Notes under the pieces: generated by a model
Told to the model about the DNA's origin: nothing
The model's input: only the letters and a program-made list of their open reading frames with translations
Database searches by the model: none
In this document: positions 17,698 through 29,937 of the stretch, in pieces
How positions within the stretch are numbered: the stretch's first letter is position 1
How the letters are laid out: each line of letters begins with the position of its first letter
From: Bacteroidota bacterium
Lineage (GTDB): Bacteria; Bacteroidota; Ignavibacteria; Kryptoniales; JAKASW01
DNA: 64,000 nucleotides
Direction: 5' to 3'
NCBI GenBank assembly: GCA_021811615.1
Contig: JAJZNW010000121.1
Span: 1 to 64,000 of the forward strand
Made by a program: the position numbers and the translations under genes

Positions 17698-18054
17698 ATG
17701 TATCCGGCGAAATTCAAGAAGATCAGCGACGACGAAATTCTGGTAAAATGGAGCGATGGTAAGGAGTTCATCCTCCCGGCAAAGTACTTGCGGGACAGAT
17801 GTCCATGTGCATCATGCGCAGGCGAGTCGGTCCTCTGGCGCGAGTACAAGCCGGACCCGCTCCCGGTCCTGAGTCCAGGGAAGTACAATTTGAAGGGCGC
17901 GGAAGTCATCGGGGATTATGCGCTCGCGCTAACCTGGCTGGATGGCCACAACACGGGCATATATTCGTTTGACTATTTACGTCGACTCTGTGAGGAATAC
18001 AGAAGCAACGGCGTCGCGGCGGGCTCGCAAAAGAAAAACCAAGAGGAAGACTGA
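17698..18054 (+). CDS. DUF971 domain protein
   Basis: The protein has 118 residues from the ATG at 17698, which has GGAGAGGG just upstream. An ATG 11 codons earlier is less well placed. The core matches DUF971, the domain also found at the N terminus of gamma-butyrobetaine hydroxylases: LRDRCPCASCAGE with three cysteines, and YSFDYLRRLC near the end. Stand-alone DUF971 proteins have been linked by neighbourhood to iron-sulfur metabolism (inference). The last 20 residues are a charged tail. It ends the plus-strand block that began at xseA, 114 bases after the preceding gene. Confidence 0.85.
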   Translation: MYPAKFKKISDDEILVKWSDGKEFILPAKYLRDRCPCASCAGESVLWREYKPDPLPVLSPGKYNLKGAEVIGDYALALTWLDGHNTGIYSFDYLRRLCEEYRSNGVAAGSQKKNQEED

Positions 18055-18144
18055 GAGAAAGACGCGTCCTTCATTCAACGAAGGCGGGATTCGAGTGCTG
18101 TGTCCTTTCCGGGGTGAAGTGTCTCTTTGAGATTGGTAAGATCT

Positions 18145-18168
18145 GCCAGTGGATCGCCATCCACCGGC
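18145..18168 (+). terminator. GC-rich stem-loop after the DUF971 gene
   Basis: GCCAGTGGAT and ATCCACCGGC pair with one A-C mismatch around a CGCC tetraloop. It stands 90 bases after the last plus-strand gene. No uridine run follows on the plus strand (TCGTTCGTC), so intrinsic termination is only possible, not shown. The rest of 18055-18277 contains no credible gene. Confidence 0.3.
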
Positions 18169-18277
18169 TCGTTCGTCAATTCATCGGGGCGGTATAATAT
18201 TCGGTCGATCGAAGTATTCTGAGCCGTGAACAGAGGCGGCCAGGTGGACCGGGCGGGTGGCGAGTATCACGCATTGT

Positions 18278-18321
18278 AAAAGAAAAAAGAGAGGGCGGCA
18301 GGCCTATGCCGTACCGCCCTC
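18278..18321 (-). terminator. Rho-independent terminator of the DegP gene
   Basis: On the minus strand, 30 bases after the DegP stop, GAGGGCGG and CCGCCCTC form an 8-bp stem (18291-18298 with 18314-18321). An inner GGC/GCC pairing lies in the loop, and a T-rich run (TCTTTTTTCTTTT) follows directly. Confidence 0.85.
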
Positions 18322-18350
18322 ATCTTATTGGGGGAGTGGAGCAAACTTAT

Positions 18351-21482
<3,132 letters not shown>

Positions 21483-21483
<1 letters not shown>

Positions 21484-21911
21484 TGGCCGGGAACAATACG
21501 AACAACTCCGACAAGCTTTTCAAGCTCGAAGTAATCACTCCGCAGCGGAGTATTTTTACGGGCGATGTCGAGGGGCTGACAGCCCCAGGTAATGCCGGTT
21601 CGTTTCAGGTACTGAAGAATCACGCACCGCTTTTGGCTTCGATCGGCATCGGTGAAGTGAAGATCCTGGATCAGTCGGGCAATGAGCTGGTTTACTCCAC
21701 AAGCGGAGGATTCGTGGAAGTAAACCATAACGTTGCGAGTTTTTTGGCCGACACAATCGAAGCGATGAATCAAATAGATGTGGGGAGAGCCAGAGCTGCG
21801 AAGGAGCGCGCAGAGGAGAGGCTGACTAAGAAGGAACCTGGAACGGATATTGCGAGAGCAAAGGCCGCCCTTGCGCGAGCCGTCAATCGTCTTCGAATCG
21901 CGGGGAAGTAG
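21483..21911 (+). CDS. atpC: F1F0 ATP synthase subunit epsilon
   Basis: The protein has 142 residues from the ATG overlapping the atpD stop (TGATG). A beta-sandwich N-terminal domain (FKLEVITPQRSIFTGDVEGL, in short segments LTAPG and FQVLKNHAPLL) is followed by a C-terminal helical hairpin rich in Ala, Arg and Glu (about 95-140). That hairpin is present, so the inhibitory arm of epsilon is possible. Epsilon couples the central stalk to the c ring. A terminator-like hairpin follows 12 bases after the stop. Confidence 0.95.
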
Positions 21912-21922
21912 AGGAGTCCGAT

Positions 21923-21960
21923 CGGGCACTTCATCGAGTCCGTGTCCGCTTTCCTTTCTT
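21923..21960 (+). terminator. Probable terminator after atpC
   Basis: CGGGCAC (21923-21929) pairs with GTGTCCG (21942-21948), with one G-U pair, and a pyrimidine run rich in T (CTTTCCTTTCTT) follows. Placement just after atpC supports termination, though the stem is short. Confidence 0.45.
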
Positions 21961-22005
21961 GTTTGGAACGCCATCCAAAGTTAAATTTACCGACGAGGAG
22001 ATAAA

Positions 22006-23739
22006 GTGTTCAAAACAGTCCTAATTGTCTTATGCGCCTGCACGATAGGTATCATGGGATGCTCGGCAGGCAGCGAGATCGCGGGCACGCCCGACTCTAT
22101 GAGGACGGAACCGGATCTTTTGTCGACCGATCCGAATTACCGTGCTGCCATGGACCATTTCATTTCTGGGAACCTTAACGACGTAAAGGGTGAATTTGCC
22201 CAGGCGATTCTGGATTACCAGGAAGCGCTCATGAGTTACAAGGATCCCAACATTTATGACGCCATGTCAAAAGACTACATGCGGCTTGGAAAGCCTAAGA
22301 TGGCGATCGATCAGGCGAAGGCTGCCGTCGGTCTCGACCCCAAGAAGATCCGTTTCATAAGGACGCTTGCGGAAGCTTATCTCTCCGATTACAACATCGA
22401 CAGTGCGCGTATACAATATCAGAAGATACTCTCGTTGGACAGCACGGATGTCGGCGATATGCTTGTGTTGGCCCGCCTTTACGAGCAGGACCAGCCAAAG
22501 AAGGCCGCCGAGTTGTATCAGAAATCGCTCACGCTTACCGGGCCCGATCTTGCGACCATGATGCAACTGGTGAGGATTTACAATACTACAAACGAATATG
22601 CAAAGTCCATTTACGTAGTTGAAGCAATGGTCCGGATCGATCCTTCTAATGCCGCTTTGAAGGAGATGCTGGTCGATCTCTACATGCAGGTCGGGAGGAA
22701 CAGCGACGCCTTGAACATCCTCAATGCAATGATGGCCGGGACAAAGAACGACTACGACCTGATGGCGAGGGCGGCAACGGTATACCTGAGGATGAAAGAC
22801 TTCTCGAGTGCAGACAGCCTTCTCGATGTGATTTTCACATCGGACTCCACAAGGGCCGACGCGAAGTTTGCGATCGGCCAATTCTATTTGAACGAGATGC
22901 AGCAGGATTCGACCGTGGTTCCGTTTGCCCGGGAGATATTCGCCCGGCTTCTCAAGTTGTACCCGAACGATGCACGTTCTTACCTTATGGCGGGGCTGGG
23001 AGCTTCGTATGCGCACGCAGACTCAGCCGCAGTCTTGTATCTCAAAAAATCGATAGCGCTCGACTCCAGCAGTGTCAATGCATGGCAGGCGCTTGGAGTC
23101 CTATATTACCAGAACAAGGATTATGCGCGGATGGCGGGGGTCATGTCGGATGCCGTGAAGTTCTTTCCGGACGATTACAGGATAAACCTGTTCCTCGGAC
23201 TCGCCCTTAACCAGGAGGGAAAGAACGAGGAGGCGGTGAATCCGCTGGAGAAGGCGTTGTCCATCAAGCCGACCGAGACCGATGCGCTCAGCATACTTGG
23301 CCAGGTCTACGAAGCGCTTCACAGATACGACGATGCATACAGGCTTTATGAAACCGCGCTGAAACTCGATTCGAAGAACTCGTTGATCCTGAATAATTTT
23401 GCATACAGCCTCTCCGAAAGGGGGATCGATCTGCAGAAGGCGCTCGATATGTCTAAGCGAGCTATAGAGCTCGATCCTAAGAACAGCGCCTATCTCGACA
23501 CGATGGGATGGGTCTATTATAAACTGGGAGATTACGGGAAGGCCGAGGAGTTTGTCCGCAAAGCTTTGTCCGAGCGGACGAAGGCTGACGGCTCACCGGC
23601 GACGCTTGAAGAGCATTTGGGCGACATATACGAGAAGCTCGGGGACACTGCCAAGGCGGTCGAACAGTGGAAGAAGGCTCTTCAAAGCGATCCGACGAAA
23701 ACTGGTCTCAAAGAGAAAATCGAGAAAGCCAAGTCTTGA
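22006..23739 (+). CDS. TPR-repeat lipoprotein
   Basis: This 577-residue protein starts at GTG with GAGGAG six bases upstream. A lipoprotein signal peptide ends in IMGC (Cys19). From about residue 45 to the end it consists of tetratricopeptide repeats; at least ten helix-turn-helix units can be seen, for example NPLEKALSIKPTETDALSIL and AIELDPKNSAYLDTMGWVYY. TPR lipoproteins act as scaffolds for envelope protein assemblies. Its stop overlaps the next lipoprotein gene (TTGA), and the EnvC-like gene follows, a grouping that suggests a shared envelope role (inference). Confidence 0.85.
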   Translation: MFKTVLIVLCACTIGIMGCSAGSEIAGTPDSMRTEPDLLSTDPNYRAAMDHFISGNLNDVKGEFAQAILDYQEALMSYKDPNIYDAMSKDYMRLGKPKMAIDQAKAAVGLDPKKIRFIRTLAEAYLSDYNIDSARIQYQKILSLDSTDVGDMLVLARLYEQDQPKKAAELYQKSLTLTGPDLATMMQLVRIYNTTNEYAKSIYVVEAMVRIDPSNAALKEMLVDLYMQVGRNSDALNILNAMMAGTKNDYDLMARAATVYLRMKDFSSADSLLDVIFTSDSTRADAKFAIGQFYLNEMQQDSTVVPFAREIFARLLKLYPNDARSYLMAGLGASYAHADSAAVLYLKKSIALDSSSVNAWQALGVLYYQNKDYARMAGVMSDAVKFFPDDYRINLFLGLALNQEGKNEEAVNPLEKALSIKPTETDALSILGQVYEALHRYDDAYRLYETALKLDSKNSLILNNFAYSLSERGIDLQKALDMSKRAIELDPKNSAYLDTMGWVYYKLGDYGKAEEFVRKALSERTKADGSPATLEEHLGDIYEKLGDTAKAVEQWKKALQSDPTKTGLKEKIEKAKS

Positions 23740-24500
23740 TCCGAGTCTCCTTATTTTTTCTCTTCTCGGTACTGTTCGTCGGATGTGCGGCGACCTCATA
23801 CTATGCGGATCTGTCCGGAGTGACGGCGCAGAAGGTCGCGGATGAAATAAGGACACAATCCAACACGATCAGGTATTTCAGTACGAGCGGATACGGCAGC
23901 TTTGAGACCAAGCAGGGCGCTTATTCCGCGAGTTTCGATATGTCGATCCATCGACCCTCATCTGCCACGGTGAGTCTTTACGGCCCATTCGGGATTAAGG
24001 TCGCGCAGGTTCGGCTCACTGACGATACCCTTCTCGTATACAACAGCCTGCACAATGTGCTCTTCATGGGGAAGCCGACTTCTGCGAACCTGAGGAACTT
24101 CCTCATGATAGCTTCGGACGGTTCCTCCTTTACCAATATTCTCCTCGACCTGATGCCTCCGGTCAGCAACCTGTGCGATGCGCAGCTATACCGTCATAGC
24201 GATGGGAGGAGCGTGAGCTTCACGTATACAAGCCAGGACACTGTCGAAAAATACACAGTGGACGGGGAATTCATGCGGACGAGGGAGTACGTCAAGACCG
24301 TTGCAGGTGAGACGGTGTTGAAGATCCAGTATTCCGATTTCGAAAACCTTGGAAGTGCTTATTTCCCTCGAAGCGTCTCATTCGAGGATTTGAAACACGG
24401 TGTATCAGCGAAATTATATTATCGAGATGCTTCTCTCAATCAGAAAGGAAGCATCGAATTCAGGGTACCGCCCGATGCGAAGGAAGTCATTCTTAATTGA
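23736..24500 (+). CDS. DUF4292-type lipoprotein
   Basis: The protein has 254 residues from the TTG that overlaps the preceding TGA; the longer upstream frame runs inside the TPR gene. The signal peptide ends in VLFVGC (Cys17), so it is a predicted lipoprotein. The mature part is beta-rich and resembles DUF4292, a LolA/LolB-like fold (SATVSLYGPFGIKVAQVRL as one strand pair, then SLHNVLFMGKPTSANL). In Bacteroidota such genes commonly neighbour an EnvC/M23 gene, as here. A role in outer-membrane lipid or lipoprotein handling is an inference from fold. It overlaps the next gene by 26 bases. Confidence 0.75.
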   Translation: MIRVSLFFLFSVLFVGCAATSYYADLSGVTAQKVADEIRTQSNTIRYFSTSGYGSFETKQGAYSASFDMSIHRPSSATVSLYGPFGIKVAQVRLTDDTLLVYNSLHNVLFMGKPTSANLRNFLMIASDGSSFTNILLDLMPPVSNLCDAQLYRHSDGRSVSFTYTSQDTVEKYTVDGEFMRTREYVKTVAGETVLKIQYSDFENLGSAYFPRSVSFEDLKHGVSAKLYYRDASLNQKGSIEFRVPPDAKEVILN

Positions 24501-25692
24501 ATTAATCGCCGTCCTGATTTCCTTTTCTGTTCTGGCGATAGCGCCGGCACATGGACAGGAAAAGCCCAAGCTCAGCAAGAAGAAGCAGGAACTTTCGAAG
24601 ATCAGGGGCAACATCCAGCTTTACCAGCGCAGGCTTGCCGAGAGTAATAAGAAAGAATCGGTCTCACTTGCGACTCTCGACAAGCTGGAAAAACAAAATC
24701 TTCGGACGCGGCTGACGATAAATCGGATCTCGAACCAGATAGACAACAATTCGAGAAATATTTCAGGAGTCGAAAGCAGGATAGGCGACGCTGCGGCACG
24801 GCTGGAGAATCTCAAGGAGGAGTATGCGAGTTTCGCGAGAGGATTCTACGAACAGGGAAGGATGCATGATCTTGAACTCCTGCTCACCTCTGCCTCTGTA
24901 AACGAAATGCTCGTGCGCTACGAATACCTGAAGAGGTTTTCCGATCAGACGCGGCTCGACTTGAATTCCATATCGGCTGAGAAGGAAAAATTGACGGTGC
25001 TGCGGAGCCAGCTCCGGAAGCGCCTGTCCGAGCAGCAAAATTACCTTAGACACAAGAATGTGGAAGAAGTGAGGCTTGCATCCAGTATAGTGGAACACAG
25101 GAGGGTGCTCTACCAGCTCAGGAAGAGTAAGCGAGTCTATGCGGAACAGCTCAAACGGTCCCAGGCGGCGGCGGCGGAGCTGGAGACTCTGATACAGAAT
25201 CTGATAGCCGAAGAGGCGAGGAAGAAACCCGCTCCGAAGAACAATTTCGAGACTTACAATGAGACTCCGGCTTCTGTACTGGCAGAGACACTCACCGGAC
25301 TGAGGGGGCACCTCCCGTGGCCGGTTGCACAGGGAAAAGTTGTCGCGAACTACGGGGAACAGGAAAACCCGATACTCAAGACGGTCACACTGAATTACGG
25401 GATCGACATCGCGGTACCTGAAAACGCGCAAGTGAGAAGTGTCGCCGACGGTGTTGTCTCCAGAATTTTCTGGCTGCCGTCGTACGGGAACCTTATCATA
25501 ATAGATAATTACAACGGCCTTCGGACGGTTTATTCGCATCTTTCGGATATTTTCGTCAGAGAAGGTGAGAAGGTAAAAGCACTCCAACCGATAGGGACTG
25601 TCGGCGAATCTCTCGGCGGATCCATATTGCATTTTGAAGTCTGGCTCAATACAAAAAAGCAGGATCCGGAGGTATGGTTAAGCAAGAGGTAA
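24475..25692 (+). CDS. EnvC-like murein hydrolase activator (degenerate LytM domain)
   Basis: The protein has 405 residues from the ATG at 24475. A signal peptide (1-27, ending AHGQ) precedes a long coiled coil (about 30-250) and a C-terminal LytM/M23 domain (about 280-400). The M23 fold is clear (GIDIAVPENA, YSHL, LHFEVW), but two key residues are changed. The first zinc-ligand His is Asn307 and the first His of the HxH motif is Ile384, while Asp311, His355 and His386 remain. Loss of catalysis with a coiled coil is the pattern of EnvC, which activates cell-wall amidases at division. It overlaps both neighbours, so it is cotranscribed with the DUF4292 and Kdo transferase genes. Confidence 0.82.
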   Translation: MRRKSFLIELIAVLISFSVLAIAPAHGQEKPKLSKKKQELSKIRGNIQLYQRRLAESNKKESVSLATLDKLEKQNLRTRLTINRISNQIDNNSRNISGVESRIGDAAARLENLKEEYASFARGFYEQGRMHDLELLLTSASVNEMLVRYEYLKRFSDQTRLDLNSISAEKEKLTVLRSQLRKRLSEQQNYLRHKNVEEVRLASSIVEHRRVLYQLRKSKRVYAEQLKRSQAAAAELETLIQNLIAEEARKKPAPKNNFETYNETPASVLAETLTGLRGHLPWPVAQGKVVANYGEQENPILKTVTLNYGIDIAVPENAQVRSVADGVVSRIFWLPSYGNLIIIDNYNGLRTVYSHLSDIFVREGEKVKALQPIGTVGESLGGSILHFEVWLNTKKQDPEVWLSKR

Positions 25693-26972
25693 GAAACGAA
25701 TCTGGATTAACGGGATTCCTTTATTCGCACGTATTCATCAGTTTGATGTACGCCGCTTATGCGATCTTCTCGCTATTTGACGGCAAGGCGAGGAGGGGAT
25801 TCAAAGGCAGGGGGGAGCTGTTCGGACTCCTTAAGGATGGCCTGGCCCGCGTACCTGAAGGTAAGAGGATCTGGTTCCACGCGTCATCCCTGGGTGAATT
25901 CGAGCAGGCGAAACCGATAATCGAGATACTGAAGAAGTCCGGTTATAACGTGATAGCTTCTTTTTTTTCGCCCTCAGGGTATGAGTATTCCAGGAACTAT
26001 CCGTATGCCGACGTGATCACGTATCTTCCGATCGACACCCCCGCAAACGCGCGCCGTTTCATATCACTTGTGAAGCCAAGCGTCGCCGTGATAATGCGAT
26101 ACGATCTTTGGATGAACCACTTGAAGGAAGCTCGGAAATGGGGGACGAAAATAATCCTTGCGGACGCTACATTCCCGATGAAAGTATTCCAGAGAGCGAA
26201 GTTCCTGAGAAGTTTTTACAGACGGCTGTACAGCCTCCCGCACGAGATACTCACGACCACCTTGGAACACAAGAAGATGTTTGATTTTTTCCTGGGCACC
26301 GAGGTCTCTACCGTTGTAGGTGACACGAGATTCGACCGGGTCTACAACCGCAGCGTGTCGAACAACATGGGCAAAACCCTCCCCTTCAGTATCGACAAGG
26401 CACGCAAGACAGTATTGATTCTCGGCAGCGTGTGGCACAAGGATATTGAGATCGTGTCCGGCGGTTTAAAACGGATGCTGCAGAAGCTCCAGTCATTGAG
26501 CGTGTTGATCGTCCCGCACGAGCCAACCAATGAAGAGATCGGGCGCATAAGGGAAGAATTCCCCGACGCGAAGTTGCTCTCCGAACTCAGAGGTGAGGAG
26601 GGAACCAATTTCTCAGCACTGATAGTGGACAAGGTCGGAATCCTTACGCAGCTTTACGTGCTGGCCGATATCGCGTATGTCGGCGGAGGGTTCGGGGCCG
26701 GAGTGCACAGCGTTTTGGAACCCGCGGTGTACGGTGTGCCGATAATAACGGGACCGCGCATCGAGCGGTCCGACGAGGCCGTACGCCTGCTCGAGACAGG
26801 CGGTCTGTTTTACGTGAAGGATCAAGCGGCCGCTTACCGTGTTTTCCACAGGATGGTCGTGGACGGTGCGGCACGGAGACGGGCCGGGACCATCGCGAAA
26901 ACATTTGTCGATGAGCGCCTCGGCGCGTCTGAAACGGTCGCTGCGAGGGTCAGGCAGCTCTGTGACGGTTGA
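25674..26972 (+). CDS. waaA: 3-deoxy-D-manno-octulosonic acid (Kdo) transferase
   Basis: WaaA (KdtA) transfers Kdo from CMP-Kdo to the lipid A precursor at the inner membrane, an essential LPS step. The 432-residue GT-B protein has an N-terminal membrane anchor (about 15-35). WFHASSLGEFEQAKP follows with Glu75 as the expected catalytic base, then YLPIDTPANARRF, RYDLWMN in place of the common ETELWPN, and YVGGGFGAGVHSVLEPA in the CMP-Kdo site. GGAGG precedes the ATG. The number of Kdo units added cannot be told. It ends this plus-strand envelope cluster. Confidence 0.92.
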   Translation: MVKQEVRNESGLTGFLYSHVFISLMYAAYAIFSLFDGKARRGFKGRGELFGLLKDGLARVPEGKRIWFHASSLGEFEQAKPIIEILKKSGYNVIASFFSPSGYEYSRNYPYADVITYLPIDTPANARRFISLVKPSVAVIMRYDLWMNHLKEARKWGTKIILADATFPMKVFQRAKFLRSFYRRLYSLPHEILTTTLEHKKMFDFFLGTEVSTVVGDTRFDRVYNRSVSNNMGKTLPFSIDKARKTVLILGSVWHKDIEIVSGGLKRMLQKLQSLSVLIVPHEPTNEEIGRIREEFPDAKLLSELRGEEGTNFSALIVDKVGILTQLYVLADIAYVGGGFGAGVHSVLEPAVYGVPIITGPRIERSDEAVRLLETGGLFYVKDQAAAYRVFHRMVVDGAARRRAGTIAKTFVDERLGASETVAARVRQLCDG

Positions 26973-27152
26973 GGACCGTGGCAACTTCCAGTTCATACTT
27001 GTAAATTAGGTGTCATACTGTTGTTTTGCGGGGACGATGCTCTGCCGGTGGTCCGATCAGGGCAGGCTATCGACCATGTCCCGTAAATTTCACGAAAGCA
27101 CTGTACAATAAGTGATTCCCAAATCCATTTAAGACTAAATATGCTGTCGAAG

Positions 27153-27177
27153 CCTTTCGGTCTTTAGAGTCGAAGGA
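27153..27177 (+). promoter_or_regulatory. Hairpin overlapping the mgtA ribosome-binding site
   Basis: CCTTTCG (27153-27159) can pair with CGAAGG (27171-27176) with one bulged base, covering part of the AAGGA that serves the ATG at 27189. A Mg2+ M-box or similar riboswitch is not recognisable in the 216-bp upstream region. Control of translation by this hairpin is only a possibility. Confidence 0.25.
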
Positions 27178-27188
27178 ACAAAATAGAC

Positions 27189-29816
27189 ATGAGACTATCT
27201 CTCCCAAATATTCTGCCGAAAATTTTCCCCGCTGTAAGGTCAGGGGGCAATCGAGTTGATATCTCGCCGGAACTCCTGAAGGCATCGACGAGTTCTGTAA
27301 ACGAACTATACAAAGTCCATGGCACTTCAGAAAAGGGGCTTAGCGGCGAGGAGGCCGAGCGAAGGCTGGAGGAATTCGGCGCCAACGTCGTTGTCCATGA
27401 GAAGAGTAATGGCTGGCTGAAGCTGCTCATCACCGCCATCGTGAACCCGCTCGTCATACTGCTGGCGGTACTGGCGACGGTGTCACTTCTCACCCAGGAT
27501 GTAGAGACTGCTGTCATCATCGGTGTCATGGTCGTGATGGGAATCGTCCTGAGGTTCGTGCAGGAGTTCCGTGCGGACACGGCTGCTGCCAAGTTGAAGG
27601 CGATGATCCATGTAACCGCGACAGTCATGCGCGACGGCGCTGCGAAGGAAGTCCCTCTTGCCGAGATCGTGCCAGGCGATATAGTGAAGCTCGCTGCTGG
27701 AGACATGATACCTGCAGATGTGCGGCTCCTGGCATCAAAAGACCTGTTTGTTATCCAGAGCAGTCTGACGGGGGAGTCTCTGCCTGTCGAGAAATTCGAT
27801 GTTCTGCAAAACGGTCAGACCCGGAGTCCTCTTGAATCTCAAAACCTGTGTTTTCTCGGTACCAGCGTGGAAAGCGGGTCCGGTGTCGCGCTCGTTGTCA
27901 ACACAGGATTCAAGACCTATCTCGGACAAATGGCGGGGCTGATCACTTCTCAGACGCAGGAAACCAGCTTCGACAAAGGGGTGAAGCGCTTCACGTGGCT
28001 GATGCTTCGGTTCATGTTCGTAATGGTTCCGTTCGTGTTTTTGATCAACGGTCTGACGAAGGGTAACTGGCGCGAAGCGTTCTTCTTCGCTCTGGCGGTC
28101 GCCGTTGGCCTTACACCTGAAATGCTTCCCATGATCGTTACCGTGTGCCTGTCGAAAGGCGCGATAGCGATGTCGAAGAAGAAAGTCATAATAAAGCGGC
28201 TTAATTCGATACAGAACCTCGGAGCGATGGACGTCTTGTGTACCGACAAGACCGGCACTCTGACGGTCGATCATGTAATTCTGGAACAGCATTGCGACGT
28301 CGTCCAGAACGAGGACGACGATGTGCTCATGCTCGCATACCTTAACAGCCATTTCCAGACCGGGCTGAGGAATATCCTGGACCGGGCGATACTTGCTCGA
28401 AAGGAAATTCACGAACAGCTTCACATACCTGAGCACACAAAGGTCGACGAGATACCGTTCGATTTCTCCAGGAAGGTTATGTCGGTGGTAGTGGAACTTC
28501 CGAACGCAAAGACCCGGATGATTACCAAAGGAGCTCCGGAAGAGATTTTCAAAAGATGCACAGATTTCGAATTGGACGGCGAGATCCAACCGATTGATCC
28601 TGTCCTTATAACCGACCTGAAGGAGGAATACGAGAGGTTAAGCCGCGATGGGTTCAGGGTTCTTGCGCTCGCGTATAAAGACCTTGACAGGAAGCAGGCC
28701 TACACGAAGGACGATGAAACCGGCATGATATTGAAGGGATATCTTGCCTTCCTGGATCCCCCAAAAGAGACCGCGTCGCCGGCTATCCAGGCTCTTCAGA
28801 ACCACGGGATTGCGGTGAAGGTGCTCACCGGCGACAATGAACTCGTGACGAAGAAAATATGCAGTGAGGTTGGTCTGCCTGTCGAGCACATGCTGCTGGG
28901 GAGTGAAGTATCACAGTTGTCGGACCAGGATCTTGCGGAAGCTGCCGAGAAGACGACGGTGTTCGCACGCCTCTCGCCCGCGGACAAACAGAGAATTGTA
29001 AAAGCGCTCCAGGCAAAGGGACATGCGGTCGGTTTCATGGGTGACGGCATAAACGATGCGGCTGCTCTCCGTGCCGCAGATGTGGGGATCTCGGTCGATT
29101 CCGCTGTGGATATCGCGAAGGAATCCGCGGACGCCATACTTCTCGAAAAGAGTCTTATGGTTCTCGAAGAGGGCGTCGTCGAAGGGAGAAAAGTCTTCGC
29201 GAACATTCTCAAGTACATTCGGATGGGCGCCAGCTCGAACTTCGGAAACATGTTCAGCGTTTTGGGCGCAAGTATCTTTCTTCCTTTCTTGCCGATGATA
29301 CCCATCCAGATACTGACCAATAATCTGCTATATGACATTTCGCAGACCTCGATCCCGACAGACGATGTCGATCCTGAGCAAGTAGCTAAACCACGCCCCT
29401 GGTCGATCGGTGAGCTTACAAGGTTCATCCTGTTCATTGGACCCGTCAGCTCAATTTTTGACTACACTACCTTCTTCATGATGCTATACCTATTTCACTG
29501 CTGGGACCCGTCACGGGCTTCGCTTTTCCAGACCGGCTGGTTCGTCGAGTCGCTGCTGACGCAAACCCTGATCATTCATGTTATCAGGACGAACAAGATA
29601 CCATTTCTTCAAAGCAGGGCAAGCTGGCCGCTGATGCTCACGAGCGTAATCGTAATGGGAATCGGCATATACCTGCCGCACTCTCCTTTTGCATCGGCGT
29701 TGGGCTTCGTCGGGCTCCCGGCCTTATATTGGCCGCTGATAGTGTTGACGCTCCTCAGCTACGTCATCCTTACGCAATTCGTCAAGAGTTTCCTTCTCAA
29801 GAGAGGGTGGTTGTAA
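27189..29816 (+). CDS. mgtA: Magnesium-translocating P-type ATPase
   Basis: This 875-residue P3B ATPase resembles MgtA/MgtB, which import Mg2+ with the electrochemical gradient. Motifs in order: N-terminal cation-ATPase domain (about 30-95), TGES actuator loop (194-197), DKTGTLT with phosphorylated Asp353, GDGINDA hinge, and the C-terminal membrane block with NMFSVLGAS and NNLLYDISQTSIPTDDVDPE, which is specific to the Mg2+ group rather than Ca2+ pumps. About ten membrane segments are visible. It stands alone between Kdo transferase and NAPRT. A fragile or absent Mg2+ sensor upstream leaves its control unknown. Confidence 0.92.
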   Translation: MRLSLPNILPKIFPAVRSGGNRVDISPELLKASTSSVNELYKVHGTSEKGLSGEEAERRLEEFGANVVVHEKSNGWLKLLITAIVNPLVILLAVLATVSLLTQDVETAVIIGVMVVMGIVLRFVQEFRADTAAAKLKAMIHVTATVMRDGAAKEVPLAEIVPGDIVKLAAGDMIPADVRLLASKDLFVIQSSLTGESLPVEKFDVLQNGQTRSPLESQNLCFLGTSVESGSGVALVVNTGFKTYLGQMAGLITSQTQETSFDKGVKRFTWLMLRFMFVMVPFVFLINGLTKGNWREAFFFALAVAVGLTPEMLPMIVTVCLSKGAIAMSKKKVIIKRLNSIQNLGAMDVLCTDKTGTLTVDHVILEQHCDVVQNEDDDVLMLAYLNSHFQTGLRNILDRAILARKEIHEQLHIPEHTKVDEIPFDFSRKVMSVVVELPNAKTRMITKGAPEEIFKRCTDFELDGEIQPIDPVLITDLKEEYERLSRDGFRVLALAYKDLDRKQAYTKDDETGMILKGYLAFLDPPKETASPAIQALQNHGIAVKVLTGDNELVTKKICSEVGLPVEHMLLGSEVSQLSDQDLAEAAEKTTVFARLSPADKQRIVKALQAKGHAVGFMGDGINDAAALRAADVGISVDSAVDIAKESADAILLEKSLMVLEEGVVEGRKVFANILKYIRMGASSNFGNMFSVLGASIFLPFLPMIPIQILTNNLLYDISQTSIPTDDVDPEQVAKPRPWSIGELTRFILFIGPVSSIFDYTTFFMMLYLFHCWDPSRASLFQTGWFVESLLTQTLIIHVIRTNKIPFLQSRASWPLMLTSVIVMGIGIYLPHSPFASALGFVGLPALYWPLIVLTLLSYVILTQFVKSFLLKRGWL

Positions 29817-29937
29817 GATCCCTGTACCTGGGAATGATGCTCCGCATATCGATGTTACGCGAAACGACGCGGATCAGGACGAATGCAGTCGATTGAATTC
29901 ATAACAACATAGCTATCCGAAAGTTCTGAAAGGATAT

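Noticed and set aside
26973-27188. Mg2+ riboswitch (M-box) upstream of mgtA
   Set aside because: No M-box consensus elements could be recognised in the 216 bases.
22267-28589. Minus-strand frames of 249-289 codons at 22267-23016, 24763-25632 and 27735-28589
   Set aside because: All lie opposite the TPR, EnvC-like and Mg2+ ATPase genes; composition is Arg- and His-rich, as expected for shadow frames.
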